Shown here: positions 8,710-16,905 of the stretch, piece by piece | Layout of the letters: each line of letters begins with the position of its first letter | How positions within the stretch are numbered: position 1 is the first letter of the stretch | DNA from: Streptomyces exfoliatus | Lineage (GTDB): Bacteria; Actinomycetota; Actinomycetes; Streptomycetales; Streptomycetaceae | DNA length: 64,000 nt | Assembly (NCBI RefSeq): GCF_000725545.1 | Contig: NZ_JNZP01000017.1 | Coordinates: forward strand, 172,873 to 236,872 | Reading direction: 5' to 3' | Program-made: the position numbers and the translations under genes | The notes under the pieces: model-generated | What the model saw: the letters and a program-made list of their open reading frames with translations, nothing else | Told to the model about the DNA's origin: nothing | Database searches by the model: none

Positions 8710-10380
8710 ATGCCAGAGTTTGCGTACTCCGATCTGCTCCCCCTGGGAGAGGACACCACGCCCTACCGCCTGGTGACCTCCGAAGGTGTCTCCACCTTCG
8801 AGGCCGACGGCCGTACGTTCCTCAAGGTCGAGCCGGAGGCGCTGCGCCGCCTGGCCGCCGAGGCGATCCACGACATCCAGCACTTCCTGCGCCCGGCCCA
8901 CCTGGCCCAGCTGCGGCGGATCATCGACGACCCGGAGGCGTCGGGCAACGACAAGTTCGTCGCGCTCGACCTGCTGAAGAACGCGAACATCGCCGCCGCC
9001 GGCGTCCTGCCCATGTGCCAGGACACGGGCACGGCGATCGTCATGGGCAAGCGCGGCCAGAACGTGCTGACCTCCGGCCGTGACGAGGAGGCCCTGTCGA
9101 AGGGCGTCTACGACGCGTACACCAAGCTCAACCTGCGGTACTCGCAGATGGCCCCGGTCACCATGTGGGAGGAGAAGAACACCGGCTCGAACCTGCCCGC
9201 GCAGATCGAGCTGTACGCGACCGACGGCGGCGCGTACAAGTTCCTCTTCATGGCCAAGGGCGGCGGCTCCGCCAACAAGTCCTTCCTCTACCAGGAGACC
9301 AAGGCGGTCCTGAACGAGGCCTCCATGATGAAGTTCCTGGAGGAGAAGATCCGTTCGCTCGGCACGGCGGCCTGCCCGCCGTACCACCTGGCGATCGTCG
9401 TCGGCGGCACCAGCGCCGAGTTCGCGCTCAAGACCGCGAAGTACGCCTCCGCGCACTACCTGGACGAGCTGCCCACCGAGGGCTCGGCCGAGACCGGCCA
9501 CGGCTTCCGCGACAAGGAGCTGGAGGAGAAGGTCTTCGAGCTGACGCAGAAGATCGGCATCGGCGCGCAGTTCGGCGGCAAGTACTTCTGCCACGACGTC
9601 CGCGTCGTCCGCCTGCCCCGCCACGGCGCCTCGCTGCCCGTCGCGATCGCGGTGTCCTGCTCGGCCGACCGGCAGGCCGTCGCGAAGATCACCGCCGAGG
9701 GCGTCTTCCTGGAGCAGCTGGAGACCGACCCGGCGCGCTTCCTCCCGGAGACGACCGACGAGCACCTCTCCGAGGAGAGCGACGTCGTCACCATCGACCT
9801 GAACCAGCCGATGGACGACATCCTCGCCGAGCTGACCAAGTACCCGGTCAAGACCCGCCTCTCCCTCAACGGCCCGCTGGTCGTGGCGCGCGACATCGCG
9901 CACGCCAAGATCAAGGAGCGCCTGGACGCGGGCGAGGAGATGCCGCAGTACCTGAAGGACCACCCGGTCTACTACGCGGGCCCCGCGAAGACTCCCGAGG
10001 GGTACGCCTCCGGTTCCTTCGGCCCGACCACGGCGGGCCGGATGGACTCGTACGTGGAGCAGTTCCAGGCGGCGGGCGGCTCGAAGGTCATGCTGGCCAA
10101 GGGCAACCGCTCGCAGCAGGTCACGAACGCCTGCGGCAGCCACGGCGGCTTCTACCTCGGCTCGATCGGCGGCCCGGCGGCCCGGCTCGCGCAGGACTGC
10201 ATCAAGAAGGTCGAGGTCGTCGAGTACGAGGAGCTCGGCATGGAGGCGGTCTGGAAGATCGAGGTCGAGGACTTCCCGGCGTTCATCGTCGTGGACGACA
10301 AGGGCAACGACTTCTTCCAGAACCCGGCTCCCGAGCCGACGTTCACGCACATCCCGGTACGGGGTCCCGGCCTCGGCTGA
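8710..10380 (+). CDS. fumA: Class I fumarate hydratase (Fe-S)
   Basis: Oxygen-sensitive [4Fe-4S] fumarase of the TCA cycle, interconverting fumarate and malate. 556 aa, single-chain form with alpha-like N-terminal half ([26 protein letters not shown] [13 protein letters not shown]) and beta-like C-terminal half ([39 protein letters not shown]). Cluster cysteines sit in MCQDTG and in the middle and C-terminal Cys motifs. Two ATGs occur, 8701 and 8710: GAGGA (8696-8700) touches the first but is 9 nt from the second, so 8710 is chosen. An iron-box-like site lies upstream, and an iron-independent FumC is encoded 4 kb away. Confidence 0.95.
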   Translation: MPEFAYSDLLPLGEDTTPYRLVTSEGVSTFEADGRTFLKVEPEALRRLAAEAIHDIQHFLRPAHLAQLRRIIDDPEASGNDKFVALDLLKNANIAAAGVLPMCQDTGTAIVMGKRGQNVLTSGRDEEALSKGVYDAYTKLNLRYSQMAPVTMWEEKNTGSNLPAQIELYATDGGAYKFLFMAKGGGSANKSFLYQETKAVLNEASMMKFLEEKIRSLGTAACPPYHLAIVVGGTSAEFALKTAKYASAHYLDELPTEGSAETGHGFRDKELEEKVFELTQKIGIGAQFGGKYFCHDVRVVRLPRHGASLPVAIAVSCSADRQAVAKITAEGVFLEQLETDPARFLPETTDEHLSEESDVVTIDLNQPMDDILAELTKYPVKTRLSLNGPLVVARDIAHAKIKERLDAGEEMPQYLKDHPVYYAGPAKTPEGYASGSFGPTTAGRMDSYVEQFQAAGGSKVMLAKGNRSQQVTNACGSHGGFYLGSIGGPAARLAQDCIKKVEVVEYEELGMEAVWKIEVEDFPAFIVVDDKGNDFFQNPAPEPTFTHIPVRGPGLG

Positions 10381-10397
10381 TCCCAAGTCCCTTTCGT

Positions 10398-10429
10398 GAA
10401 GCCCCTGTTCCCTCCGGAACGGGGGCTTC
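10398..10429 (+). terminator. Terminator after the class I fumarase
   Basis: Stem gaagcccctgttcc / ggaacgggggcttc with one G-U pair and a 3-nt loop, 17 nt after the stop codon. Confidence 0.8.
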
Positions 10430-10451
10430 GTCGATCTCCGCTCAGAAAGTC

Positions 10452-10491
10452 GCTACCGACCGGTAGCCCTCCCGACGCCTACTGGCCAGTA
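10452..10491. promoter_or_regulatory. Two palindromes upstream of the HAD phosphatase
   Basis: GCTACCGACCGGTAGC (10452-10467, arms GCTACCG/CGGTAGC) and the perfect 12-mer TACTGGCCAGTA (10480-10491) lie 53-92 nt before the ATG of the exported phosphatase. They resemble paired TetR-type operators; no such regulator is adjacent. Confidence 0.4.
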
Positions 10492-10543
10492 TGGGACGCG
10501 AGCATGTCAACCACTGAGCCGGTCGACCACTCGGGAGCCCCCC

Positions 10544-11176
10544 ATGCCCTCCGTCCGAAGCACCACCGCCACCGCCTCCGCGGTCCTCGCCCTGAGCGCG
10601 TTCCTCGTCGTCGGTCCCGCGCCCGCGGCCTCCGCCGCCGACCCGGACACCCACCTCACCTCCACCGCCGCCCTCGCGGACGTCGACTACGCGACCTGGC
10701 GCCGTGACGTGGCCGCCGTGGTCGCCGAGGCCCGCCCGTACATCGAGCGGCGCTCCGAGAACGCGGGCCGCGAGAAGCAGGCGATCGTCCTCGACATCGA
10801 CAACAGCTCCCTGGAGACGGACTTCCACCCGTTCTGGGAGCTGCCCACGCCGGCCATCGCGGACGTCCGCGAGATCGTCACCGCCGCCCACGCGCGCGGG
10901 GTGGACGTCTTCTTCGTCACCGCGCGACCGGGCATCCTGCACTCCCTCACGGACTGGAACCTGAAGCAGGCCGGATACCCGGTCGACGGTCTGTACGTGC
11001 GCTCCCTGCCCGACCTGTTCGCCGAGGTCAGCGCGTACAAGACGGAGAAGCGCGCGGAGATAGAGGCCAAGGGCTACACGATCATCGCGAACATCGGCAA
11101 CAACACCACCGACCTGGTCGGCGGCCACGCCGAGCGCACCTTCAAGCTGCCGGACTACGGCGGCAAGCTGTCCTGA
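10544..11176 (+). CDS. Secreted HAD-superfamily acid phosphatase
   Basis: 210-aa exported protein of the HAD class B/subfamily IIIB acid phosphatase type. A Sec signal peptide with cleavage probably after ASA covers residues 1-30. The catalytic DxD motif is IVLDIDNSSLE (about residues 81-91), motif II is FFVTARPG (about 122-129), and the C-terminal motif is ANIGNNTTDLVGG. Substrate is probably an organic phosphate outside the cell. GGGAG precedes the ATG at good spacing. The 3' end is only 21 nt from the convergent AOC-like gene; the perfect palindrome CCCGCTAGCGGG at 11194-11205 spans that junction. Confidence 0.88.
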   Translation: MPSVRSTTATASAVLALSAFLVVGPAPAASAADPDTHLTSTAALADVDYATWRRDVAAVVAEARPYIERRSENAGREKQAIVLDIDNSSLETDFHPFWELPTPAIADVREIVTAAHARGVDVFFVTARPGILHSLTDWNLKQAGYPVDGLYVRSLPDLFAEVSAYKTEKRAEIEAKGYTIIANIGNNTTDLVGGHAERTFKLPDYGGKLS

Positions 11177-11197
11177 ACCGTCCCGGCACCGGCCCCG

Positions 11198-11722
11198 CTA
11201 GCGGGTGAGGTGGAACTCGAGGCGTGAGTAGTCGCCGTCCGGAGTCGAGCGGATGGTGCCGCGCACGTCCTTGAAGTCCCCGGTCCCGCCGGTGACGGCG
11301 ATGTCGAAGGCGGCGGGCGCCTCGTCCGCCGGATCGACCGAGAGGAGCGTCTGGCCGGCGATCTGCCCACCGGGGCCGCCGGTCAGCGCGAACGTGCCGA
11401 CGCACTGCAGGTCGCCAGGGCTCCCGGTGCGCACCACGGTGCAGCTCACGCCGTCCCGGCCGACCTTCTCACCGCCCTTGGTCCGGTACAGGTCGTCGGC
11501 GAACGCGAAGGAGTCCCCGACTTCGGGCGCCCGGCCGGTCTCCTCGTCCTGCCCGCCGGGGACCTCCTTGGCGTAGAGGGTGAACTCCAGATCCTCGGCC
11601 TGGGACACGGCGGAGAGCGGGGGGACCGCCGGGGCGGCGGAGACCGGGGCGACGGCGGTGAAGGCGACGGCCGCGACCGTGCAGGCGCCGAGGGCGCCGA
11701 TCCTCCTGAAGCTGCGGAACAT
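11198..11722 (-). CDS. Secreted allene-oxide-cyclase-barrel-like protein
   Basis: 174-aa exported protein: signal peptide of about 29 residues (ending near VSAAPA), then a single beta-rich domain with VGDSFAFADDLY, CVGTFALTGGPGGQIAGQ and FDIAVTGGTGDFKDVRGTI. This pattern is seen in bacterial proteins annotated as allene oxide cyclase barrel-like or dirigent-like. Enzymatic activity is unproven in bacteria. Two cysteines (CTVV and QCVG) could form a disulfide. Divergent from the lipoprotein gene at 11865. Confidence 0.65.
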   Translation of the reverse strand: MFRSFRRIGALGACTVAAVAFTAVAPVSAAPAVPPLSAVSQAEDLEFTLYAKEVPGGQDEETGRAPEVGDSFAFADDLYRTKGGEKVGRDGVSCTVVRTGSPGDLQCVGTFALTGGPGGQIAGQTLLSVDPADEAPAAFDIAVTGGTGDFKDVRGTIRSTPDGDYSRLEFHLTR

Positions 11723-11864
11723 GTCCTGCCTCCTCTGGTCGGGGATCTCCCCCAGGGGTGCTCCCCCTTCCCGCCCCCGGAGGCACGCCCGCTACACATT
11801 GTCCGGCGCCCGCCCCGACTCCGCCCGTCCGGTGCGTGACGGGCCCGGAGCTACTCTGACGCGC

Positions 11865-12530
11865 ATGAGACACCCGATACCCACCCTGGCCCCGGTCGCC
11901 GCCGCGCTGGCGGCGGGGCTGCTGCTGACCGGCTGCGGCGCTCCCGAGCCGCTGCCCGAGGTCACGCCGGGCTCCCGGCCCTCGGCGGAGCCGGCCACGG
12001 CCGCACCGGAGACCACGAAGGCACCGGCCGTCGCCGCGGCGTCGGGAAAGACGGTCGGCGGGCCGGGGACGGCGTGTGCGCTGCCGGTCTCCTTCGCGCT
12101 CGCGGAGCAGTGGGAACCGGACGCGATCAAGGACCCCGAGAATCCGGAGTTCGCCGCGCTCACCCGGCAGGGGCCCGCCGTCATCCGCTGCGAGGTGAAC
12201 GCCAGGGCCGCCGGGCAGATCGGTTTCCTGCGGGTGTGGACGGCAGCCGGGAAGGGGCCCGCCAGGACCGCCCTCGAAGGCTTCGTGAAGGCCGAGGAGC
12301 ACACCTCGAAGGTCGTCTACAAGGAGACCGGGGCCGGTGCGTCGCCCCTCACCGAGGTGTCGTACACCGTCTACAACGAGCTGATGGAGGAGTCGAAGGA
12401 GGAGCGGGCCTTCGCCGTCGCGACCCCCAAGGGGACGGTGATCGTGCACCTCGGCGGGCTCGACACCGACGAGCACCGGGCGATGCTGCCGGCGTACGAG
12501 CTGGCCCGTACGACGCTCAAGGTGCTCTGA
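11865..12530 (+). CDS. Putative lipoprotein of unknown function
   Basis: 221-aa exported protein with a lipobox LLLTGC (Cys at about residue 23) after a hydrophobic signal, so it is probably lipid-anchored to the membrane. A Pro/Ala/Thr-rich linker (about residues 25-60) leads to a compact domain of alternating strands with two cysteines. No family recognised. The -10-like TACTCT at 11852-11857 lies 7 nt before the ATG, so translation may be leaderless; GGAG is too far upstream to be ideal. Confidence 0.8.
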   Translation: MRHPIPTLAPVAAALAAGLLLTGCGAPEPLPEVTPGSRPSAEPATAAPETTKAPAVAAASGKTVGGPGTACALPVSFALAEQWEPDAIKDPENPEFAALTRQGPAVIRCEVNARAAGQIGFLRVWTAAGKGPARTALEGFVKAEEHTSKVVYKETGAGASPLTEVSYTVYNELMEESKEERAFAVATPKGTVIVHLGGLDTDEHRAMLPAYELARTTLKVL

Positions 12531-12538
12531 GCACCCCG

Positions 12539-12570
12539 GAAGTGCCCCGAAGTGCCCCCGAAGTGCCCCC
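12539..12570 (+). repeat. Triple direct repeat gaagtgcccc
   Basis: Three head-to-tail copies of gaagtgcccc(c), 10, 11 and 11 bp, directly after the lipoprotein stop codon and before the terminator. Probably slippage-derived. Confidence 0.75.
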
Positions 12571-12589
12571 GAGAGCCGTCGTCGGGCGC

Positions 12590-12628
12590 GGCCGTGGCCC
12601 CCGTCCTGGCCGGACGGGGGCCACGGCC
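12590..12628. terminator. Bidirectional terminator hairpin
   Basis: 17-bp perfect arms (ggccgtggcccccgtcc and its complement) with a 5-nt loop, between the convergent lipoprotein and GDSL hydrolase genes. Confidence 0.85.
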
Positions 12629-12647
12629 TTTCCTGCCGGTGGGACGG

Positions 12648-14177
12648 CTACGCGAAGGTCTGGCTCGCCGAGCCGTCGCAGTTCTGCAGCCGGATCTGCT
12701 GCTTCACCGCGCTCTGGGTGAGGCAGAGGCCGGTCGCGGCGGCGGGCCTGATCGTGGCGCCGTCACGGACGAACTTCTGGTTGGCGCCGCCGTGGCAGTT
12801 CCAGACGATGAGGGCCGTGCCCGCCGGGTAGGAGGTGCTGGGCACGTCCAGGCAGCGGTCCTGGGTGAGTTCGGTGTGCACCGTCCGGCGGGCGGAGTCG
12901 TACCACCAGCCCTGGTTGCGGCCGCCGTGACAGTCCCAGCCGAACACGCGGGTGCCGTTGGCGCTCTGGGCGCCGTCCACGTCGAGGCAGTTGCCGGTCG
13001 CGCCGTTCTTCAGCGGCCGGTAGACGTCGTCCCAGGCGAGCGGGAAGAGGGCCGGCCGGCCCGAGGAGTCGACGTCGGCGCAGCTCGCCTCGCGGAGGCC
13101 GGAGTCGTAGAGCTGGGTGAGGCAGGAGGCGAAGGCGGCGTGGCCGCTCCTGTTGGGGTGGAAGGACTGGCGTACGGAGTTCTCGTCGATGCCGCCGGGC
13201 TTCGAGAGGTCGATGTAGAGGCCCCGGGCCCAGGTGTCCTCCATGCAGACCTCGTGGCCGTGGAAGAGCCGCGAGTTGTCGAGGTAGACGGCTCCGGTGT
13301 TCGCGGCGACCTTGCGCATGCCGCGTTCGAAGGCGGGGACTGCGCTGTTGCGGCCCCAGACGGTGTCGGAGTCGTAGCCCATGCCGCCGCAGGCCAGCTT
13401 GCCGGAGAAGTTCGTGTTGTCGCGGAAGTCGGGGCCGATGGGGCTGGGGTAGCCCATCACGACGAGCTTGTAGTCGCCGTCGGCGTACCCGGCGTCGCGC
13501 ATCACGGTCCGCAGGTCGCGCACGACCTGCTCGGTCTTGGGGACGAGCGCGTCGACGCGGGCCTGCCAGCCGGGGGCGTACTTGGGTTCACAGACGCCCT
13601 GGCTGAGGATGTAGCGCTGGACGCAGTCGGTCATGACCGGGCCGAACTGCAGGTCGTCGTTGGCGCCGGAGACGAGCAGGATCATCTTGATGCGGGTGTT
13701 GCGGGCCTTGACGGCGAGGTTGTCGCTCTGGACGAGCTCGTCGGCGTACTGCTTGGAGCCTCCGATCCGGATGTTGCCGCTGTAGGCACCGGAACAGGAG
13801 ACGTTGAAGGTGAGGTCCGCGGCGATGCCGGTGCGGTGGATGGCGGCGTCCGGGGAGCGGTGGCACCAGTTGGTGGGGCCGTTGGTGGGGGGCTCGTAGG
13901 TGCCGACGCCCTCGCCGGAGATCTCGCTGTCGCCGAGGGAGATCAGGCCGGTCTTGCGCTGTGCGAGCGGGCGCTCGGCCGGGTCGCCGTAGATCCTGGT
14001 GGCCTCGGCGGCCCGGATCGCCTCGAGCTCGGGCGGCAGGGGTACGGATGCGGTCACCGCTCCCGTGCCCGTGCCGACGGCTCCGGCGGGTGCGGCGGCG
14101 GTCATCGTGCCGAGTACGGCGGCGGCCGCGGTGACGGCGGCGATGGGCCAGCGGAGTCTGTACCTGGTGCGCGTCAT
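12648..14177 (-). CDS. Secreted SGNH/GDSL hydrolase with ricin-type lectin domain
   Basis: 509-aa exported esterase/lipase-like enzyme. Signal peptide about residues 1-34; SGNH domain with the nucleophile block [14 protein letters not shown] (about residues 79-92), an SGAND block III (VSGANDD), and the catalytic C-terminal [13 protein letters not shown]-terminal beta-trefoil (about residues 380-509) carries ricin-type repeats ([51 protein letters not shown]), likely binding carbohydrate. The substrate is probably a polysaccharide ester or lipid outside the cell. Divergent from fumC; the perfect inverted repeat GTGGG-GTTA-CCCAC at 14192-14205 lies in the shared promoter region. Confidence 0.88.
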   Translation of the reverse strand: MTRTRYRLRWPIAAVTAAAAVLGTMTAAAPAGAVGTGTGAVTASVPLPPELEAIRAAEATRIYGDPAERPLAQRKTGLISLGDSEISGEGVGTYEPPTNGPTNWCHRSPDAAIHRTGIAADLTFNVSCSGAYSGNIRIGGSKQYADELVQSDNLAVKARNTRIKMILLVSGANDDLQFGPVMTDCVQRYILSQGVCEPKYAPGWQARVDALVPKTEQVVRDLRTVMRDAGYADGDYKLVVMGYPSPIGPDFRDNTNFSGKLACGGMGYDSDTVWGRNSAVPAFERGMRKVAANTGAVYLDNSRLFHGHEVCMEDTWARGLYIDLSKPGGIDENSVRQSFHPNRSGHAAFASCLTQLYDSGLREASCADVDSSGRPALFPLAWDDVYRPLKNGATGNCLDVDGAQSANGTRVFGWDCHGGRNQGWWYDSARRTVHTELTQDRCLDVPSTSYPAGTALIVWNCHGGANQKFVRDGATIRPAAATGLCLTQSAVKQQIRLQNCDGSASQTFA

Positions 14178-14327
14178 TGCGCCTCCTGGAAGTGGGGTTA
14201 CCCACGGTTTTTACTGGTCGGTACGCATGATGGGAATACATCGAACAAGACAAGTGCTCATCTTTTTCGGGGGGTTGGGGGACTCCCCCGACGGGATCGG
14301 TGCGAGCGGTTGCGAGAGGTTGGGAAA

Positions 14328-15728
14328 ATGAACGAAGCCGAGGACTACCGGATCGAGCACGACTCCATGGGCGAGGTGCGGGTCCCCGCGCACGCCAAGT
14401 GGCGGGCCCAGACCCAGCGGGCGGTGGAGAACTTCCCGGTCTCCGGCCAGCGCCTGGAGCGGGCCCACATCGAGGCCCTCGCCCGGATCAAGGCCGCCGC
14501 CGCCAAGGTCAACGCCGAGCTCGGGGTGATCGAGAAGGACCGCGCGGAGGCCATCGAGTCGGCGGCGGAGGAGGTCGCCGGGGGACGCTGGGACGAGCAC
14601 TTCCCGGTGGACGTCTTCCAGACCGGCTCCGGCACCTCGTCCAACATGAACACCAACGAGGTGATCGCCACCCTCGCCACCGAACGGCTCCCGGAGGGCC
14701 GCGAGGTCCACCCCAACGACCACGTGAACGCCTCGCAGTCCTCCAACGACGTCTTCCCCTCCTCCATCCACATCGCGGCCACCGGCGCCGTCACCCGCGA
14801 CCTGATCCCCGCCCTCGACCATCTGGCCGCCGCCCTGGAGCGAAAATCGGCCGAATTCGCGACGGTCGTGAAGTCCGGCCGTACGCATCTGATGGACGCC
14901 ACCCCGGTCACCCTCGGCCAGGAGTTCGGCGGCTACGCGGCCCAGATCAGGTACGGCGTCGAGCGGCTGCGCGCCGCGCTCCCCCGGCTCGCCGAACTCC
15001 CCCTCGGCGGTACGGCGGTGGGCACCGGCATCAACACCCCGGCCGGCTTCTCCGCGGCCGTCATCGCGGAGGTCGCCCGCGCGACCGGCCTGCCGCTGAC
15101 CGAGGCCCGCGACCACTTCGAGGCACAGGGCGCCCGTGACGCCCTCGTGGAGACGTCCGGGCAGCTCCGTACGGTCGCGGTCTCCCTCACCAAGATCGCC
15201 AACGATCTGCGCTGGATGTCCAGCGGACCCCGCACGGGCCTCGCCGAGATCAACCTCCCCGACCTCCAGCCCGGCTCGTCGATCATGCCGGGCAAGGTCA
15301 ACCCGGTCATCCCCGAGGCGGTCCTCATGGTCGCCGCGCAGGTGACCGGAAACGACACCACGGTGGCGGTGGCGGGCGCGGCCGGGAACTTCGAGCTCAA
15401 CGTCATGCTGCCGGTGATGGCCAAGAACCTCCTGGAGTCGGTACGGCTGCTCGCCAACACGTCCCGGCTGCTCGCCGACCGCACGGTGGACGGGATCACC
15501 GCCAACGTCGAGCGGGCGCGCGAGTACGCCGAGTCCTCGCCGTCCGTGGTCACCCCGCTGAACAAGTACATCGGCTACGAGGAGGCCGCCAAGGTCGCGA
15601 AGAAGTCCCTCGCCGAGCGGAAGACGATCCGCGAGGTGGTCCTCGCCTCGGGGTACGTCGAGCGCGGCGACCTCACGGTCGAGCAGCTGGACGAGGCGCT
15701 GGACGTCCTGCGGATGACACGTCCCTAG
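14328..15728 (+). CDS. fumC: Class II fumarate hydratase
   Basis: Iron-independent, heat-stable homotetrameric fumarase of the TCA cycle, 466 aa. Signatures: [59 protein letters not shown] and the family signature [15 protein letters not shown] at 14328 with GAGAGG 8 nt upstream. Its TAG stop (15726-15728) is contained in the first CTAG of a repeat element. Presence of both fumarase classes a few kb apart suggests a switch between the Fe-S and metal-free enzymes under iron or oxidative stress (inference). Confidence 0.95.
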   Translation: MNEAEDYRIEHDSMGEVRVPAHAKWRAQTQRAVENFPVSGQRLERAHIEALARIKAAAAKVNAELGVIEKDRAEAIESAAEEVAGGRWDEHFPVDVFQTGSGTSSNMNTNEVIATLATERLPEGREVHPNDHVNASQSSNDVFPSSIHIAATGAVTRDLIPALDHLAAALERKSAEFATVVKSGRTHLMDATPVTLGQEFGGYAAQIRYGVERLRAALPRLAELPLGGTAVGTGINTPAGFSAAVIAEVARATGLPLTEARDHFEAQGARDALVETSGQLRTVAVSLTKIANDLRWMSSGPRTGLAEINLPDLQPGSSIMPGKVNPVIPEAVLMVAAQVTGNDTTVAVAGAAGNFELNVMLPVMAKNLLESVRLLANTSRLLADRTVDGITANVERAREYAESSPSVVTPLNKYIGYEEAAKVAKKSLAERKTIREVVLASGYVERGDLTVEQLDEALDVLRMTRP

Positions 15729-15827
15729 GGCCTTTCGTCTGGATCAGGCCGGACCCCGCGAGCCCGGCCTGATCGGCAAGACACCCCCTGGGGCCCGTCC
15801 GACCCTGATCCGCCGGGCAGGCCCTAG
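15725..15827. repeat. MITE-like palindromic repeat, copy 1 (short)
   Basis: About 103 bp bounded by CTAG at both ends, with terminal inverted sequence AGGGCCT/AGGCCCT. The left end, agggcctttcgtctggatca, matches the left end of the longer copy at 32451 with two differences, and the middle accccgcgagcccggc matches its right arm. It contains a perfect 11-bp stem gatcaggccgg/ccggcctgatc (15742-15752 and 15764-15774) that probably serves as the fumC terminator. No coding capacity. It looks like an internally rearranged non-autonomous element. Confidence 0.6.
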
Positions 15828-15891
15828 GGGTGACCGGCCGGTAGGTGACTCGTCCGTGACCCGTACCGCAGCGCACGTGGGAGCGCGCCCC

Positions 15892-15897
15892 TAAGAT
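15892..15897 (+). promoter_or_regulatory. -10 box for a leaderless DUF402 transcript
   Basis: TAAGAT ends 6 nt before the ATG at 15904, and no Shine-Dalgarno sequence is present. The -35 region is weak. Confidence 0.35.
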
Positions 15898-15903
15898 CTG
15901 CGC

Positions 15904-16569
15904 ATGACAGGATCGGACGGCTCTCGACACTGGGCGCCGGGGGAGCACATCCTCTGGCGCTACCGCGGCAACGGCACCGGGGCGGTGCACATCTGCAGGC
16001 CGGTGACGGTCGTGCAGGACACCCCCGAGCTGCTCGCGGTGTGGATGGCCCCCGGTACGGAGTGCGTGCGCCCCGTCCTCGCCGACGGCACGCCCGTGCA
16101 CGAGGAGCCGCTCGCCACCCGTTACACCGCCCCGCGCACGACGGAGCGCGCGCGGTGGGCCGGCAGCGGGGTGCTGAAGCTGGCACGGCCGGGCGACCCC
16201 TGGTCGGTGTGGCTGTTCTGGGAGCGTGGCTGGCGTTTCCGCAGCTGGTACGTGAACCTGGAGGAGCCGCGGGTCCGGTGGTCCGGCGGCTTCGACTCCG
16301 AGGACCATTTCCTCGACATCTCCGTATACCCGGACCGCAGTTGGCTGTGGCGGGACGAGGACGAGTTCGCGCAGGCGCAGCGGTGCGGTCTGATGGGCCC
16401 GGAGCAGGCCGCGCGGGTGCGCGACGCGGGGCGCAGGGCGGTGGACCGGATCAAGGCGTGGGGGGCGCCGTTCGCTGACGGCTGGGAGGACTGGCGGCCC
16501 GATCCGGCATGGCGGGTTCCGGAACTTCCGGCGGACTGGGACCGCACTCCGGCGCACACGGCACCGTGA
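15904..16569 (+). CDS. DUF402 domain protein (FomD/nucleoside diphosphatase-like)
   Basis: 221-aa cytosolic protein. The DUF402 core is WSVWLFWERGWRFRSWYVNLEEP (about residues 101-122) followed by FDSEDHFLDISVYPD and WRDEDEF, the acidic and Lys/Arg residues that bind metal and phosphate in characterised DUF402 enzymes (nucleoside diphosphatases and FomD). Substrate here is unknown. The ATG at 15904 follows a -10 box by 6 nt, so the message is probably leaderless. It sits between a repeat element and the PP2C phosphatase gene. Confidence 0.85.
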   Translation: MTGSDGSRHWAPGEHILWRYRGNGTGAVHICRPVTVVQDTPELLAVWMAPGTECVRPVLADGTPVHEEPLATRYTAPRTTERARWAGSGVLKLARPGDPWSVWLFWERGWRFRSWYVNLEEPRVRWSGGFDSEDHFLDISVYPDRSWLWRDEDEFAQAQRCGLMGPEQAARVRDAGRRAVDRIKAWGAPFADGWEDWRPDPAWRVPELPADWDRTPAHTAP

Positions 16570-16740
16570 GACCCTTGATGCGCCCCCGGGGTTCAAACGT
16601 AGGATCGTCCTCCGCACGGTGGAGGCGGACCGGACAGCACGTCAGACCGACCGAGCGACCTGCCAGGCCCACCGGACGGGCCGTCAAGGACCGGACGCAG
16701 CACAGGACCTGACCAGAAGTCATCGACGAGGGGGAGAGCA

Positions 16741-16905
16741 GTGCCGGACGTCTGCCCGGGTGTTCCGACCCCCGCCGCCGCCATGACTCGCGGAGCCTCC
16801 ACATCCGCCGCACACGAGGGGTTTATCCCTGCCGAAGGCGCGGCATCGGCGAGAAGAGCGAGTGCATCGCACCACCGGCCCGGACGGACGGAATCCCACG
16901 CGTGA
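16741..16905 (+). CDS. Small upstream ORF (54 aa) coupled to the PP2C phosphatase
   Basis: GTG start with an excellent Shine-Dalgarno sequence (ggggagagca directly before it). It encodes 54 residues beginning MPDVCPGVPTPAAAM, with no recognised domain, and stops at TGA overlapping the GTG of the phosphatase gene (GTGA, 16902-16905). This is the standard arrangement for translational coupling. Composition is Ala/Ser/Arg/Pro rich. It may be a leader peptide that controls phosphatase translation or a small protein; a promoter-like TTGATG-N19-TAGGAT lies at 16575-16605. Confidence 0.5.
   Translation: MPDVCPGVPTPAAAMTRGASTSAAHEGFIPAEGAASARRASASHHRPGRTESHA

Noticed and set aside
7717..10386. Very long open frame antisense to the fumarase and DUF1707 genes
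   Set aside because: High-GC genomes give long shadow frames; the translation is Arg/Asp/Leu low-complexity and opposes well-supported genes.
12552..14327. N-terminal extension of fumC
   Set aside because: It translates the opposite strand of the GDSL hydrolase gene; fumC homology and ribosome site fix the start at 14328.
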